Shown: positions 43,840 through 52,067 of the stretch, in pieces
How positions within the stretch are numbered: the stretch's first letter is position 1
How the letters are laid out: each line of letters begins with the position of its first letter
Assembly (NCBI RefSeq): GCF_900109555.1
Contig: NZ_FNZV01000014.1
Coordinates: 1-64,000 of the forward strand
Source of the DNA: Pacificibacter marinus
GTDB taxonomy: Bacteria > Pseudomonadota > Alphaproteobacteria > Rhodobacterales > Rhodobacteraceae
Direction of reading: 5' to 3'
DNA length: 64,000 bases
Translations under genes and position numbers: made by a program
The notes under the pieces: model-generated
Seen by the model: only the letters and a program-made list of their open reading frames with translations
The model's database searches: none
Told to the model about the DNA's origin: nothing

Positions 43840-44336
43840 CGTACGATGCTCCCCGAAAGTGCCACCGCCGTGTGGTAATAAGATGAATAGGCCAATTCGT
43901 AGGCGTCAAATATGGCTTGCTCGATTTTGTCTTCTTCGCGCTCAACTGTGTAAGGAATGCGCAAGGCTTGCAGGACAGGTTCCATCGTGACGCCGTGCGG
44001 CACAGCCCACCAGTTGTTTTCGCCCATATCACCGCGATAGGACATGAGCATGACCACGGGAATACCCGCGCCAAGCCCCATTCGAGCTAGAGGTTCGACC
44101 GAGGCACGCAGGCCAGAGTTTTCCATGATAAGTGCGGCACGCTTGCCTGACAGGAAAATACCGCCACAAATTGCGGCCCCTTCGCCTTCGTTTGTGACTT
44201 GAATGGTGCGAATGTCTGGATCGGCATCAAGAGCCGGATAGAGTTCTTTAAAGAGCGAATCTGGCAAGTAGCATACGATGCTAACACCTGCCCGTTTCAA
44301 CCCGCGAATAACCGCATCAACAGCGCTTTGCTTCAT
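43836..44336 (-). CDS. ThDP-dependent decarboxylase, alpha subunit
   Basis: A 166-residue pyrimidine-binding ThDP domain like ComD (sulfopyruvate decarboxylase alpha). VTNEGEGAAICGGIFLSGKRAALIMENSGLRASVEPLA has the conserved Glu that activates ThDP and the following helix. The ATG at 44336 has GGAAAG upstream; an in-frame TTG 30 bases upstream is less likely. First gene of the long leftward operon ending at 34454. A LysR gene lies just upstream on the same strand. Confidence 0.87.
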   Translation of the reverse strand: MKQSAVDAVIRGLKRAGVSIVCYLPDSLFKELYPALDADPDIRTIQVTNEGEGAAICGGIFLSGKRAALIMENSGLRASVEPLARMGLGAGIPVVMLMSYRGDMGENNWWAVPHGVTMEPVLQALRIPYTVEREEDKIEQAIFDAYELAYSSYYHTAVALSGSIVR

Positions 44337-44438
44337 AGCAGGGTCACTTTCCAATTGTGAATACAAACAGCATGTCAGAGCAAAAGTGTGCCGAAAAGTC
44401 TCTCATTTTCGACGGTCATGTTCGACTTTACGCAACAC

Positions 44439-45362
44439 CTATGCCCCAAGGCGTTCAATCGCTTTGGCAAGGCTGGTGCTGAGCGCTTCTGTGGCTTCTG
44501 AGGCTTCGTTTTTAGGACGCGAAATAAGGGACAATCTGCGTTTTTGCAGTCGCGGGTCTTTCAAGGGGATGAACACAAGTTGCCCACGACTAATTTCTGC
44601 CTGAACGCCCATTTTGGTCTGCATGATGATGCCAAGCCCTTTGATCGCCAGATCGATCATCAATCCGATTGAATTGGTCTGTGTGCGCCGCGAAAATTCG
44701 ACAAAAGACCCCGGCAGGATCTGTTCGACCGAACTGCCAAGCGTCAAAGACCCATCTGGTAGGATGACCCGTTCCCCAGCTAGGTCATAAACTCGCAGCG
44801 GCCCTTCGTGTTTGGTGAGGCGACTACCAGGGGGGACCAGAACCCCCAAGGGCAGCGACGTGACCGCAAAGCGTCGTGTGCTATGGGGCGTGCTGGTGTC
44901 AAAAGCGATGGCGATATCGGCGTCCCCTTGCGCGACCATATCCACCGCGTCTTGCGAACCGGTGACGCGCACATCCACACATATATCAGGATGACGCACC
45001 CAAAAGCCTGCCAGAACATCAGACACCAACCCACGTGCAGCGCTTTCGATCACGGCAAGCGTCACAGTGCCGCGTCGTAGCCCTTGCAGGTCGCCTATCT
45101 CGGTCATGGCGCGGTTCATTTCCACGCTGGACTGCTGCACATGGTACAGCATCAATTCCCCAGCTGAGGTCAGTCTAAGGCGCTGCTTCGTTCGCTCGAA
45201 CAGCGGCATGCCGATGTTTTCTTCCAACTGTTTGATAGAGCGGCTGATCGAAGAGGGCGCAACATTGAGATACAGCGCGGCTTGGCGAATAGATTTCAAG
45301 CGCGCAACAAGCATGAAATGGTGAACGCCGGATGAAACAAGGCCAAGACGGTGCAATTCCAT
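44439..45362 (-). CDS. LysR-family transcriptional regulator
   Basis: A 307-residue regulator with the LysR helix-turn-helix SGVHHFMLVARLKSIRQAALYLNVAPSSISRSIKQLEENIGMPLFERTKQRLRLTSAG and a two-lobed effector domain. The ATG at 45362 (MELHRLG) is preferred over an upstream TTG. It lies between the large catabolic operon and the Rieske/GST operon on the same strand and probably activates one or both. It shares the GGT-type effector layout with the second LysR at 55856. Confidence 0.9.
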   Translation of the reverse strand: MELHRLGLVSSGVHHFMLVARLKSIRQAALYLNVAPSSISRSIKQLEENIGMPLFERTKQRLRLTSAGELMLYHVQQSSVEMNRAMTEIGDLQGLRRGTVTLAVIESAARGLVSDVLAGFWVRHPDICVDVRVTGSQDAVDMVAQGDADIAIAFDTSTPHSTRRFAVTSLPLGVLVPPGSRLTKHEGPLRVYDLAGERVILPDGSLTLGSSVEQILPGSFVEFSRRTQTNSIGLMIDLAIKGLGIIMQTKMGVQAEISRGQLVFIPLKDPRLQKRRLSLISRPKNEASEATEALSTSLAKAIERLGA

Positions 45363-45497
45363 CAGATGATCGCCCAAACATCCAAAAGTGCCGCGCCACT
45401 GAGGGGGAGGTGTGGTCCCTTGATGGGGTTCTGTGCAGGGGGGGAAGAGATCGTTTGGGTCATAAAACTGCCTGTAAGGGGTAAGGGATGTAAGCGA

Positions 45498-46127
45498 TCA
45501 GTGGTAATCGGGTATTCCGGGCATGGTTATAAATCCGTCGACCGTGCGCAGCTGGCGCGCCCAACGGCGCAGCGCAGGAAAGGCGTCATGATCAATGCTG
45601 AAGTCACGCGACAACGCAAAGGCCGGAAACAGGGCAAGGTCGGCAAGCGTGACAGTGTTCGCCACGAAAAAGGCTTTGCCCAAAACACGTTGCCGCGTCA
45701 TGTGATCTTCCATGATCTGCAGCATCTTGCGCGCTGTCGCAGTTAGGGCAGGGCCATCCCCCGGCACATCGAGCAGGGCCGTTGCACGGGCGGCGCTGGC
45801 AGAGGCAAGATCGCGGTCTGCAAAAATCATCCAATCGGTCATAGCTGCCTGTTCAACAAGGCTTTCAGGAACGAAAGATTTGTTTTTGGATAGGGCGGCT
45901 ATATAGGTTTGGATCGCTGCTGTTTCACGCAAAATCAGCCCATCATGTTCCAAAGTCGGAACACGACCCAGTGGATTTTTAAGCAAATAGTCAGGGGCCA
46001 AATGATCGTGCCCGGGAAACGTGTTGATATTCAAGATGTCCAGATCAACGCCGCAGATGGATGCGGTCAGGCGTAGGCGATAGCAATGATCGTCTAGATC
46101 AAAGTTATAAAGGGTGGGGAGAGTCAT
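45498..46127 (-). CDS. Glutathione-S-transferase-like protein (NdmE-like role proposed)
   Basis: A 209-residue GST-fold protein: an N-terminal thioredoxin-like domain (FDLDDHCYRLRLTASICGVDLDILNINTF; PLGRVPTLEHDGLILRETAAIQTYI with the cis-Pro) and a C-terminal helical domain (FFVANTVTLADLALFPAFALS). Its ATG overlaps the Rieske-protein stop by four bases. In the caffeine N7-demethylase NdmCDE, a GST homologue (NdmE) is structural and needed to hold a Rieske-less oxygenase to its Rieske donor. The same gene set occurs here, so a structural role is proposed; ordinary GST catalysis is the alternative. Confidence 0.87.
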   Translation of the reverse strand: MTLPTLYNFDLDDHCYRLRLTASICGVDLDILNINTFPGHDHLAPDYLLKNPLGRVPTLEHDGLILRETAAIQTYIAALSKNKSFVPESLVEQAAMTDWMIFADRDLASASAARATALLDVPGDGPALTATARKMLQIMEDHMTRQRVLGKAFFVANTVTLADLALFPAFALSRDFSIDHDAFPALRRWARQLRTVDGFITMPGIPDYH

Positions 46128-46801
46128 CGTGCTGTTTCCAATTCGGCTTCAAGTGATCCGCGCAATTTTTCAGCCCGTGCAAGAATATCTAGCAAAACTG
46201 CGGTGTCGGGCTGTCCTTCGGCCGTGATATGCAAGGCGCATTGCGTGTCCGTGACGGGGTGCAGCCCGATGTGCAGGTCGACCAATGGAGCATTAATGGA
46301 CGCAACAGAGTTTTCAACTTTCACCGATGCACCAAAAGCCGCAGGCAAAGCTGCCAAAGCGCGCTCAAGAGGCACATCTAGATAGAGTGACCGCACACAG
46401 TGGGCCACTCGACTGGTCGGGGCGCTGGGCGATGGCGATGTATTGGCTTCTGTAGTTTCAAGTGGGGTATGGACCCAGATCATGCCAGCAGCCTCGGCAA
46501 CTGAATATGTCTGTGCGCAGATTGACTTGGGCACCTCTAAATCTGGATGCGCGGGGATTTTTTGGCACTGACCTGTCTCGCCAAACTCCCAGCCATGATA
46601 AAGGCACGCAATATGATCGCCGCGCACAAAGCCAAAGCTCAGTTTCATGCCGCGGTGGGGGCAGCGGTCTTCCCAAATATGGGGGCGGCCATCTGTGTCG
46701 CGCCACACCACGACTTCAGCACCATTCAAAACGGCGCCCGCTGAACTGCCAGCTTCGATGTCATGCGATAGCGATAGGGGAATCCATCCCGTCATTGTCA
46801 T
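46124..46801 (-). CDS. Stand-alone Rieske 2Fe-2S protein
   Basis: A 225-residue protein with an intact Rieske site, CPHRGMKLSFGFVRGDHIACLYHGWEF (Cys47, His49, Cys66, His69), in residues about 5-112. About 100 residues follow that carry no non-haem-iron DxxHxxxxH motif and match nothing I recognise (possible degenerate oxygenase or docking domain). It is therefore a Rieske carrier, not an oxygenase. It overlaps the GST gene and the small upstream gene. Two Rieske-less oxygenases in the window would need exactly such a donor. No flavin reductase is seen nearby. Confidence 0.9.
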   Translation of the reverse strand: MTMTGWIPLSLSHDIEAGSSAGAVLNGAEVVVWRDTDGRPHIWEDRCPHRGMKLSFGFVRGDHIACLYHGWEFGETGQCQKIPAHPDLEVPKSICAQTYSVAEAAGMIWVHTPLETTEANTSPSPSAPTSRVAHCVRSLYLDVPLERALAALPAAFGASVKVENSVASINAPLVDLHIGLHPVTDTQCALHITAEGQPDTAVLLDILARAEKLRGSLEAELETAR

Positions 46802-47061
46802 TAGGTTTCACTCCTGTTGGGATTATTGTCGGTTCGGCGCACATCGGACACGATGCAATCTGCAGGTCCAAGGCTCATCGCCATCTCAAAAGCATCCACT
46901 AAATCTGTCGGCCCATGGACGCGAACTGTCATTGTGTCTGAATTTTGTGCAACGGTTTCCAAAGTGAGCGATAAACGGGCAGCTCGGTGTTGCGCGAATT
47001 CCGCAAAACTGGCCACAGGCAAGTCGCCACCAAAGGTAAACGTCACAGTGTCGATTTGCAT
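46801..47061 (-). CDS. Small acylphosphatase-like protein
   Basis: An 86-residue protein. The C-terminal half (TMTVRVHGPTDLVDAFEMAMSLGPADCIVSDVRR) follows the acylphosphatase pattern GxVEVxxxGxxxxVxxFxxxLxxGPxxAxVxxV, but the catalytic Arg and Asn loop (QGVxFR, N-x2-D-G) are not recognisable, so it may keep only the fold. Its stop overlaps the Rieske-protein start by one base, placing it first in a three-gene operon with the Rieske and GST-like genes. Function unknown; a structural or binding role in the oxygenase complex is possible. Confidence 0.7.
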   Translation of the reverse strand: MQIDTVTFTFGGDLPVASFAEFAQHRAARLSLTLETVAQNSDTMTVRVHGPTDLVDAFEMAMSLGPADCIVSDVRRTDNNPNRSET

Positions 47062-47371
47062 TTCAAATGCTCCGCTTGTCGTTTTTGAAGGGTTTCATGG
47101 GAAAAACTGCTAAATAATTGGTTTTTTCGCCAAGATTGACGGGTTTCGATTCAATTATTCAACGGATCACAAGAAGGTCAAGTGTTGCGCCAATCGCAAC
47201 ATTGCCGTCGGTTTTTCTGGACTAGGCACCTGCAAAAAAATTGCGCTAGCTCTGAGGGAGACCATGAGAGTGGCAGTTCATGCCCCGTTTGGCATCCGTA
47301 AATTATGCATCCCAAAAGAGGCGAAATCGCCGCTTGAGTGGGCAGGCACCAACAGCAAAGAGGTATCATCA
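47062..47371. other. Divergent promoter region between the Rieske and nucleoside-importer operons
   Basis: No gene is evident in these 310 bases. The region separates two outward-reading operons and contains a 19-base inverted repeat at 47183-47201. The frame open from 47264 into the binding-protein gene lacks homology before 47372. Confidence 0.5.
47183..47201. promoter_or_regulatory. Candidate LysR-type operator
   Basis: TGTTGCG-N5-CGCAACA is a perfect 7-5-7 inverted repeat containing the T-N11-A core expected of LysR-type regulators. It lies about 120 bases before the Rieske-operon start and 170 before the nucleoside-binding-protein start. A CGCAACA half-site also occurs at 44431-44437 ahead of the ThDP decarboxylase operon. 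Confidence 0.5.
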
Positions 47372-48496
47372 ATGTTTAGCACAAAAGATCTTTCCCGCCG
47401 TGGCTTTTTGAACATGGGGGCTATGGCCGGTGCAGGGGCGTTGCTCTCTGGCACAGGTTTGATCCGCCCTGCATCTGCCGCATCCCCACTGGCCCCTATC
47501 GCCGCAGAAGATGCATTGATCGCGTTTGGACACACGGGTCCGACATCTGACGAAGGTTGGACATGGGCGCATGACCAAGGGATGAAAGCCGTCGAAGCGG
47601 CATTCCCGGGGATCAAAACCACTTTTGTCGAATCCATTCCATATTCCGCTGATGCGACCCGCATTTTTCGCCAATTTGTGTCTGAGGGCGCAAACATGGT
47701 CTTTGCAACATCCAGCTATGGCGACTTTTTGTATGACGTTGCCAAGCGCGCACCTGATGTTGCATTTTATGAATGCGATGGGCGTGCGCCTTTGGACAAC
47801 CTTGGCAACTATTACGTTCAGCACTGGTACCCATCTTACGTTGCTGGGATCGCTGCAGGCGCGATGTCTGCGTCGGGCAAGCTTGGCTATATCGGGTCTT
47901 TCCCCGTGCCATCCGTTTATTCAGGCACCAACGCCTTTTTGATGGGCGCACGCACAGTCAACCCTGAGGCGACGCTGCAGACGATCATCATCAACTCATG
48001 GTTCGACCCACAAGCCGCCACGCAGGCTGGGACGGCTTTGTTGGACAACGGGTGTGACGTGTTGTTCGGGATTATGGACGAAGCGGGCTATTTGCAGGTG
48101 GCACAAGAACGTGGCGCAAAGGCTGTGATGTGGAACACGGATCTGCGCCGCTATGGGCCAGATGCGTACATCACCTCTGTGATGGTTGATTTCAAAGCCT
48201 TCTACGTTGAACAAGTCAGACGCCGTCTTGAAGGCACGTGGACCCCAACTGCCGATTTGTTGCCATTGTCCGGTGGTGTGGATCGTGATGCTTGGGGCGC
48301 AACAGTGCCTGCCGAAGTCGCAGCCAAAGCTGATATGGCACGTACCAAAATGCTGACTGAGGGTTGGAACCCGTTTGTGGGCGAAATCAAAGACAGCAAA
48401 GGCAACGTTAAAGTCGCCGCAGGGCAGGCGATGACAGAGCAAGAACTGTATCATTGGAACTGGTCCGTCGAAGGCGTCTTTGGTCTCGATAGCTGA
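47372..48496 (+). CDS. BMP-family (nucleoside-type) ABC transporter binding protein
   Basis: A 374-residue binding protein of the basic-membrane-protein/PnrA family, which binds purine nucleosides or related bases. It has a twin-arginine signal (LSRRGFLNMGAMAGAGALLSG), so it is exported folded. FGHTGPTSDEGWTWAHDQGMKAVEAAFPGI and EGANMVFATSSYGDFLYDVAKRAPDVAFYECDG are typical BMP segments. The ATG at 47372 follows AGAGG. It leads an operon of ATPase, two permeases, deaminase and oxygenase. Confidence 0.92.
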   Translation: MFSTKDLSRRGFLNMGAMAGAGALLSGTGLIRPASAASPLAPIAAEDALIAFGHTGPTSDEGWTWAHDQGMKAVEAAFPGIKTTFVESIPYSADATRIFRQFVSEGANMVFATSSYGDFLYDVAKRAPDVAFYECDGRAPLDNLGNYYVQHWYPSYVAGIAAGAMSASGKLGYIGSFPVPSVYSGTNAFLMGARTVNPEATLQTIIINSWFDPQAATQAGTALLDNGCDVLFGIMDEAGYLQVAQERGAKAVMWNTDLRRYGPDAYITSVMVDFKAFYVEQVRRRLEGTWTPTADLLPLSGGVDRDAWGATVPAEVAAKADMARTKMLTEGWNPFVGEIKDSKGNVKVAAGQAMTEQELYHWNWSVEGVFGLDS

Positions 48497-48500
48497 TCCA

Positions 48501-50060
48501 ATGGGGACCGTATCTATACAATCGCGTCTCGGGCTTGCCCCCGGGACGCCACCTTTGGTGGCTTTGCGCGGCGTGGCAAAGTATTTTCCAGGTGTGATCG
48601 CAAACGAAGACGTTGATCTCGCGATTTACCCCGGCGAAATTCATGCGCTTTTGGGTGAAAACGGTGCGGGCAAGTCCACTCTCATGAACATTCTCACTGG
48701 CATTTATCAAGCGGATGCTGGTGAAATTTTGCGCGATGGCGAAACTGCTGAATTTTCATCTCCGATTGATGCGATTGCAGCAGGGATCGGGATGGTTCAC
48801 CAACATTTCAAGCTGGTCAATGCGTTTACTGTTGCGGAAAATGTCCACCTTGGGTGGTCGCAAACCCCCGCGCGCATTTCTGCCCGCACGCTTGAGGCGC
48901 GCACACAAAAGCTGTCACAAGATTTAGGTTTGACGGTGAATGCCAGCGCACGTGTCTCGGACCTGTCCACAGGGGAACAGCAACGTGTCGAAATTTTGCG
49001 AGTGCTGGCCCGTGACGCCAAGGTGTTGATCTTGGACGAACCCACCGCCGTTTTGACCCCCGCCGAAGCGCGTGAGCTGTTCGTGGCTTTGCGCGCGTTC
49101 ACAGCGCGCGGGAATGCGGTTATTTTTATCAGTCACAAATTGGATGAAGTGGTCGAAATTTCCAACCGTGTCACAATTTTGCGCGGTGGTCGTAAGGTCG
49201 CGACGGAATGGACCGAAAGCTGTACCGAGAAAAGTCTCGCTCAAATGATGGTCGGACGTGAGATTGTCTTGAATAACCTGCGAGAGCGGCCCAAAGGGGC
49301 AACCATTGGCGCACCGGTTTTGTCCCTGAAAGACGTCAGTTTAAAATCGCACGGTGCGATGCTGCTTAAAAATGTGTCGCTGGATTTACACGCAGGCGAA
49401 GTGCTTGGCATCGCGGGTGTCGCGGGCAATGGGCAACGCGAACTTAGTCATATGCTAACAGGGCTGGCTGTGCCCAGTTCAGGGCAGGTGCATCTGGACG
49501 GGGTGGACGTGTCAATGAGTGGCGCGCGCGCGATGGCCGAAGCGGGCGTCGGGCATATCCCCGAAGATCGTTTGCACGCAGGCATGTCGCCCGCTTTGTC
49601 GATCACCGACAACACAGTGCTGCGCGAATACGCAGACGCGCCACTGGCCCAGGGGCCGTGGTATATTCCGCGTCAGGCGCTGCATCTGGCCCAAGAAATC
49701 GCCAAACTGGCCGAGGTCATGGTGCCTGATTTTGCCATGCCCGCACGCAATCTGTCAGGGGGCAACCAGCAACGCCTAGTGGCGCGGCGTGAAATGCGCA
49801 TCGCGGATAAAGTGCTGATCGCGGCCTATCCATCGCGTGGATTGGACGTGGGCGCAATCAACACCATGATGCATTATTTTGTGGAATTGCGGGACCGTGG
49901 CGTAGCTGTGATTTTGATTTCTGAAGAGTTGGAAGAGCTGGTGAATTTGGCAGATCGAATTGCCGTGATGTTCCACGGAGAAATAATGGGCATTGTGCCC
50001 GGTGAAGGTGTCGACATCGAAGACATCGGTTTGATGATGGGCGGGAGACGCAACACATGA
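48501..50060 (+). CDS. Nucleoside ABC transporter tandem ATPase (YufO/NupO-like)
   Basis: A 519-residue double ATPase of the sugar/nucleoside type. The first domain has GENGAGKST, LSTGEQQRVEILRVL and LILDEPTAVLTP; the second has GVAGNGQRE in place of a full Walker A, LSGGNQQRLVARREM and LIAAYPSRGLDVGA, the usual degenerate second site of this group. The ATG at 48501 lies four bases after the binding-protein stop. It overlaps the first permease gene by four bases. Confidence 0.93.
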   Translation: MGTVSIQSRLGLAPGTPPLVALRGVAKYFPGVIANEDVDLAIYPGEIHALLGENGAGKSTLMNILTGIYQADAGEILRDGETAEFSSPIDAIAAGIGMVHQHFKLVNAFTVAENVHLGWSQTPARISARTLEARTQKLSQDLGLTVNASARVSDLSTGEQQRVEILRVLARDAKVLILDEPTAVLTPAEARELFVALRAFTARGNAVIFISHKLDEVVEISNRVTILRGGRKVATEWTESCTEKSLAQMMVGREIVLNNLRERPKGATIGAPVLSLKDVSLKSHGAMLLKNVSLDLHAGEVLGIAGVAGNGQRELSHMLTGLAVPSSGQVHLDGVDVSMSGARAMAEAGVGHIPEDRLHAGMSPALSITDNTVLREYADAPLAQGPWYIPRQALHLAQEIAKLAEVMVPDFAMPARNLSGGNQQRLVARREMRIADKVLIAAYPSRGLDVGAINTMMHYFVELRDRGVAVILISEELEELVNLADRIAVMFHGEIMGIVPGEGVDIEDIGLMMGGRRNT

Positions 50061-51112
50061 TGTCATATCGTTTACAACGATTGCCCGCCGCATCCCCCGC
50101 CGTCGCCTTTGCCGCTCGGCTGGTGTCTGTGATAGCAGCGCTTGCGACAGCGGGCCTAATTTTGAAACTGGCAGGCATGGAACCGCTCGCGCTTGGTGCC
50201 AAGGTGATATCATCTACGTTTGGGTCCAGCTTTGGGATCGCAGACCTCGCATTGTTGTTTTCGCCGTTGCTTTATTGTGGACTTGCTGTCGCAATCGGGA
50301 TGCGTGTCGGTGTGTGGAATATTGGCGCAGAAGGCCAGTTTAACCTTGGCGCTTTTTCAGCTGCGGGTGTTGGTCTTTTTGTTGCTGGGCCCCCTGTGCT
50401 GATCTTGCCGCTGATGGTTTTGGCGGGCATGATCGGCGGGGCATTGTGGATTTTAATTCCCACTTTGGCGCGCGCCTATGCGGGTGTCAGTGAGCTGATC
50501 ACAACGCTTTTGATGAATTTCGTCGCGACCTTGTTGGTGTATTTTGTCGCAACTGGCCCTTGGCTTGACAGTTCGGGCATGGCGCTTGCCACCACCGCAC
50601 GCTTGCCTGTGGCGATCCCGGAAATTTGGGATATCGTGCATTGGGGATTACCCGTAGCACTTGGGTTGGCTGTGGTTTTGGCGATTGCCTTTAACTACAC
50701 CAAATGGGGCTATGAAGTGCGCATCGGCGGTTCAAACCCGGGCAATGCGCTGTACGCGGGGATGCCTGTACGCCGTCATTTGATCTTTGTTATGCTGCTG
50801 TCTGGCGCTCTTGCGGGACTGGGCGGCGTGATGGAAGTCGCGGGGACGGTCCATCGCCTGCAGGGCGGCATTTCAAATAACTTTGGATATATCGGTATTA
50901 TGGTTGCCGTTCTGGCGCGCGCTGCACCGCTGGGTGTGATCGTGAGCGCTTTGTTTATGGCTGTCGTCTTGAATGGCGGGATCATTTTACAGCCCCAAGG
51001 GCTGACGACGCAAACTGTTTTGGCCGTGACTGGGTTGATCCTTTTGTACGCTGCAATCGGTGATGAATTTGCGCGATACCGCGTGCTTCGCACCATTCAA
51101 CCTCAAGATTAA
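50057..51112 (+). CDS. Nucleoside ABC transporter permease 1 (YufP/NupP-like)
   Basis: A 351-residue permease of the branched-chain/nucleoside permease family with eight or more membrane helices. IGMRVGVWNIGAEGQFNLGAFSAAG and LSGALAGLGGVMEVAGTVHRL are diagnostic of the BMP-linked group. It overlaps the ATPase gene and pairs with the second permease. Confidence 0.93.
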   Translation: MMSYRLQRLPAASPAVAFAARLVSVIAALATAGLILKLAGMEPLALGAKVISSTFGSSFGIADLALLFSPLLYCGLAVAIGMRVGVWNIGAEGQFNLGAFSAAGVGLFVAGPPVLILPLMVLAGMIGGALWILIPTLARAYAGVSELITTLLMNFVATLLVYFVATGPWLDSSGMALATTARLPVAIPEIWDIVHWGLPVALGLAVVLAIAFNYTKWGYEVRIGGSNPGNALYAGMPVRRHLIFVMLLSGALAGLGGVMEVAGTVHRLQGGISNNFGYIGIMVAVLARAAPLGVIVSALFMAVVLNGGIILQPQGLTTQTVLAVTGLILLYAAIGDEFARYRVLRTIQPQD

Positions 51113-51131
51113 AACAAAGGGAACTGTGGAC

Positions 51132-52067
51132 ATGGATGTACTGGCAGGTCTTATTCAGACAGCATTTCTTGCGGGCGGTGTCCTTGCGCTGGCTGCGCTT
51201 GGCGAAGTTCTGGCCGAACGAGTTGGGGTTGTGAATCTCGGTGTTGAGGGGCTGATTGCGTTGGGGGCAATGACCGGCATCGCAGTTGTTTCTGTGGCCC
51301 CCGTCCCATGGCTTGGCTTTTCAGCCGCCTTGCTTGTGGGGCTTGTCGCAGGCATGGTGTTTGCCCTTGCAACGGTTGTTGTGCGCGCCAATCAGGTGCT
51401 GGCGGGCCTTGCCTTGACGTATATCGGGCTTGGACTGGCCGCAACGCTTGGGAAGCCGTTTTCCGGCTCACCTGCGGCGGCTACATTTGCCAAAGTTGAT
51501 ATTCCAATTTTGTCGGATTTACCTTTTTGGGGGCGGGCCTTATTCAGTCATAACATTTTGGTTTATATTATTTTTTTGGCACTGCCTGTTCTGGTGCACT
51601 ACGTGATGTTTTACACCCGTCATGGACTGAACATGCGGGCTGTTGGTGAAAACCCTGCCGCAGCGGACGCCGCGGGTATTTCCGTCATGAAAATGCGGTT
51701 TTGGTACACATCTCTGGGTGCGTCTTTGGCGGCGGGGGCTGGCGGGTATCTGACGCTTGCCTTTGTGCCAAGCTGGTCGGAAGGCGTCGTTTCCGGACGG
51801 GGGTGGATCGCCGTCGCACTTGTTATTTTCGCCGGCTTTCGCCCTATCAATGTCGTTCTGGCAGCGCTGCTGTTCGGCTTTATCACAGCCCTTGGGTTCG
51901 TTGGCCAAGCCCGCAATTGGCCTGTGGCGGCCTCTGTTTTAGCGATGCTGCCGTACTTGGGCACAATCGCTTTGATGATCTTGCCTGTTTTGGCGTGGCA
52001 AAAAATGCGCCGCATCATGGCTGCCCCAGAAGGGCTGACACAACCTTATTTCCGAGATGACCGATGA
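51132..52067 (+). CDS. Nucleoside ABC transporter permease 2 (YufQ/NupQ-like)
   Basis: A 311-residue permease. LAALGEVLAERVGVVNLGVEGLIALGAMTG at the N-terminus and FYTRHGLNMRAVGENPAAADAAGISVMKMRF in the middle are highly typical. The ATG at 51132 follows AAGGGA; a GTG at 51126 is also possible, and the longer frame upstream lies in the preceding gene. Its stop overlaps the 8-oxoguanine-deaminase-like gene by four bases, tying import to deamination. Confidence 0.92.
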   Translation: MDVLAGLIQTAFLAGGVLALAALGEVLAERVGVVNLGVEGLIALGAMTGIAVVSVAPVPWLGFSAALLVGLVAGMVFALATVVVRANQVLAGLALTYIGLGLAATLGKPFSGSPAAATFAKVDIPILSDLPFWGRALFSHNILVYIIFLALPVLVHYVMFYTRHGLNMRAVGENPAAADAAGISVMKMRFWYTSLGASLAAGAGGYLTLAFVPSWSEGVVSGRGWIAVALVIFAGFRPINVVLAALLFGFITALGFVGQARNWPVAASVLAMLPYLGTIALMILPVLAWQKMRRIMAAPEGLTQPYFRDDR

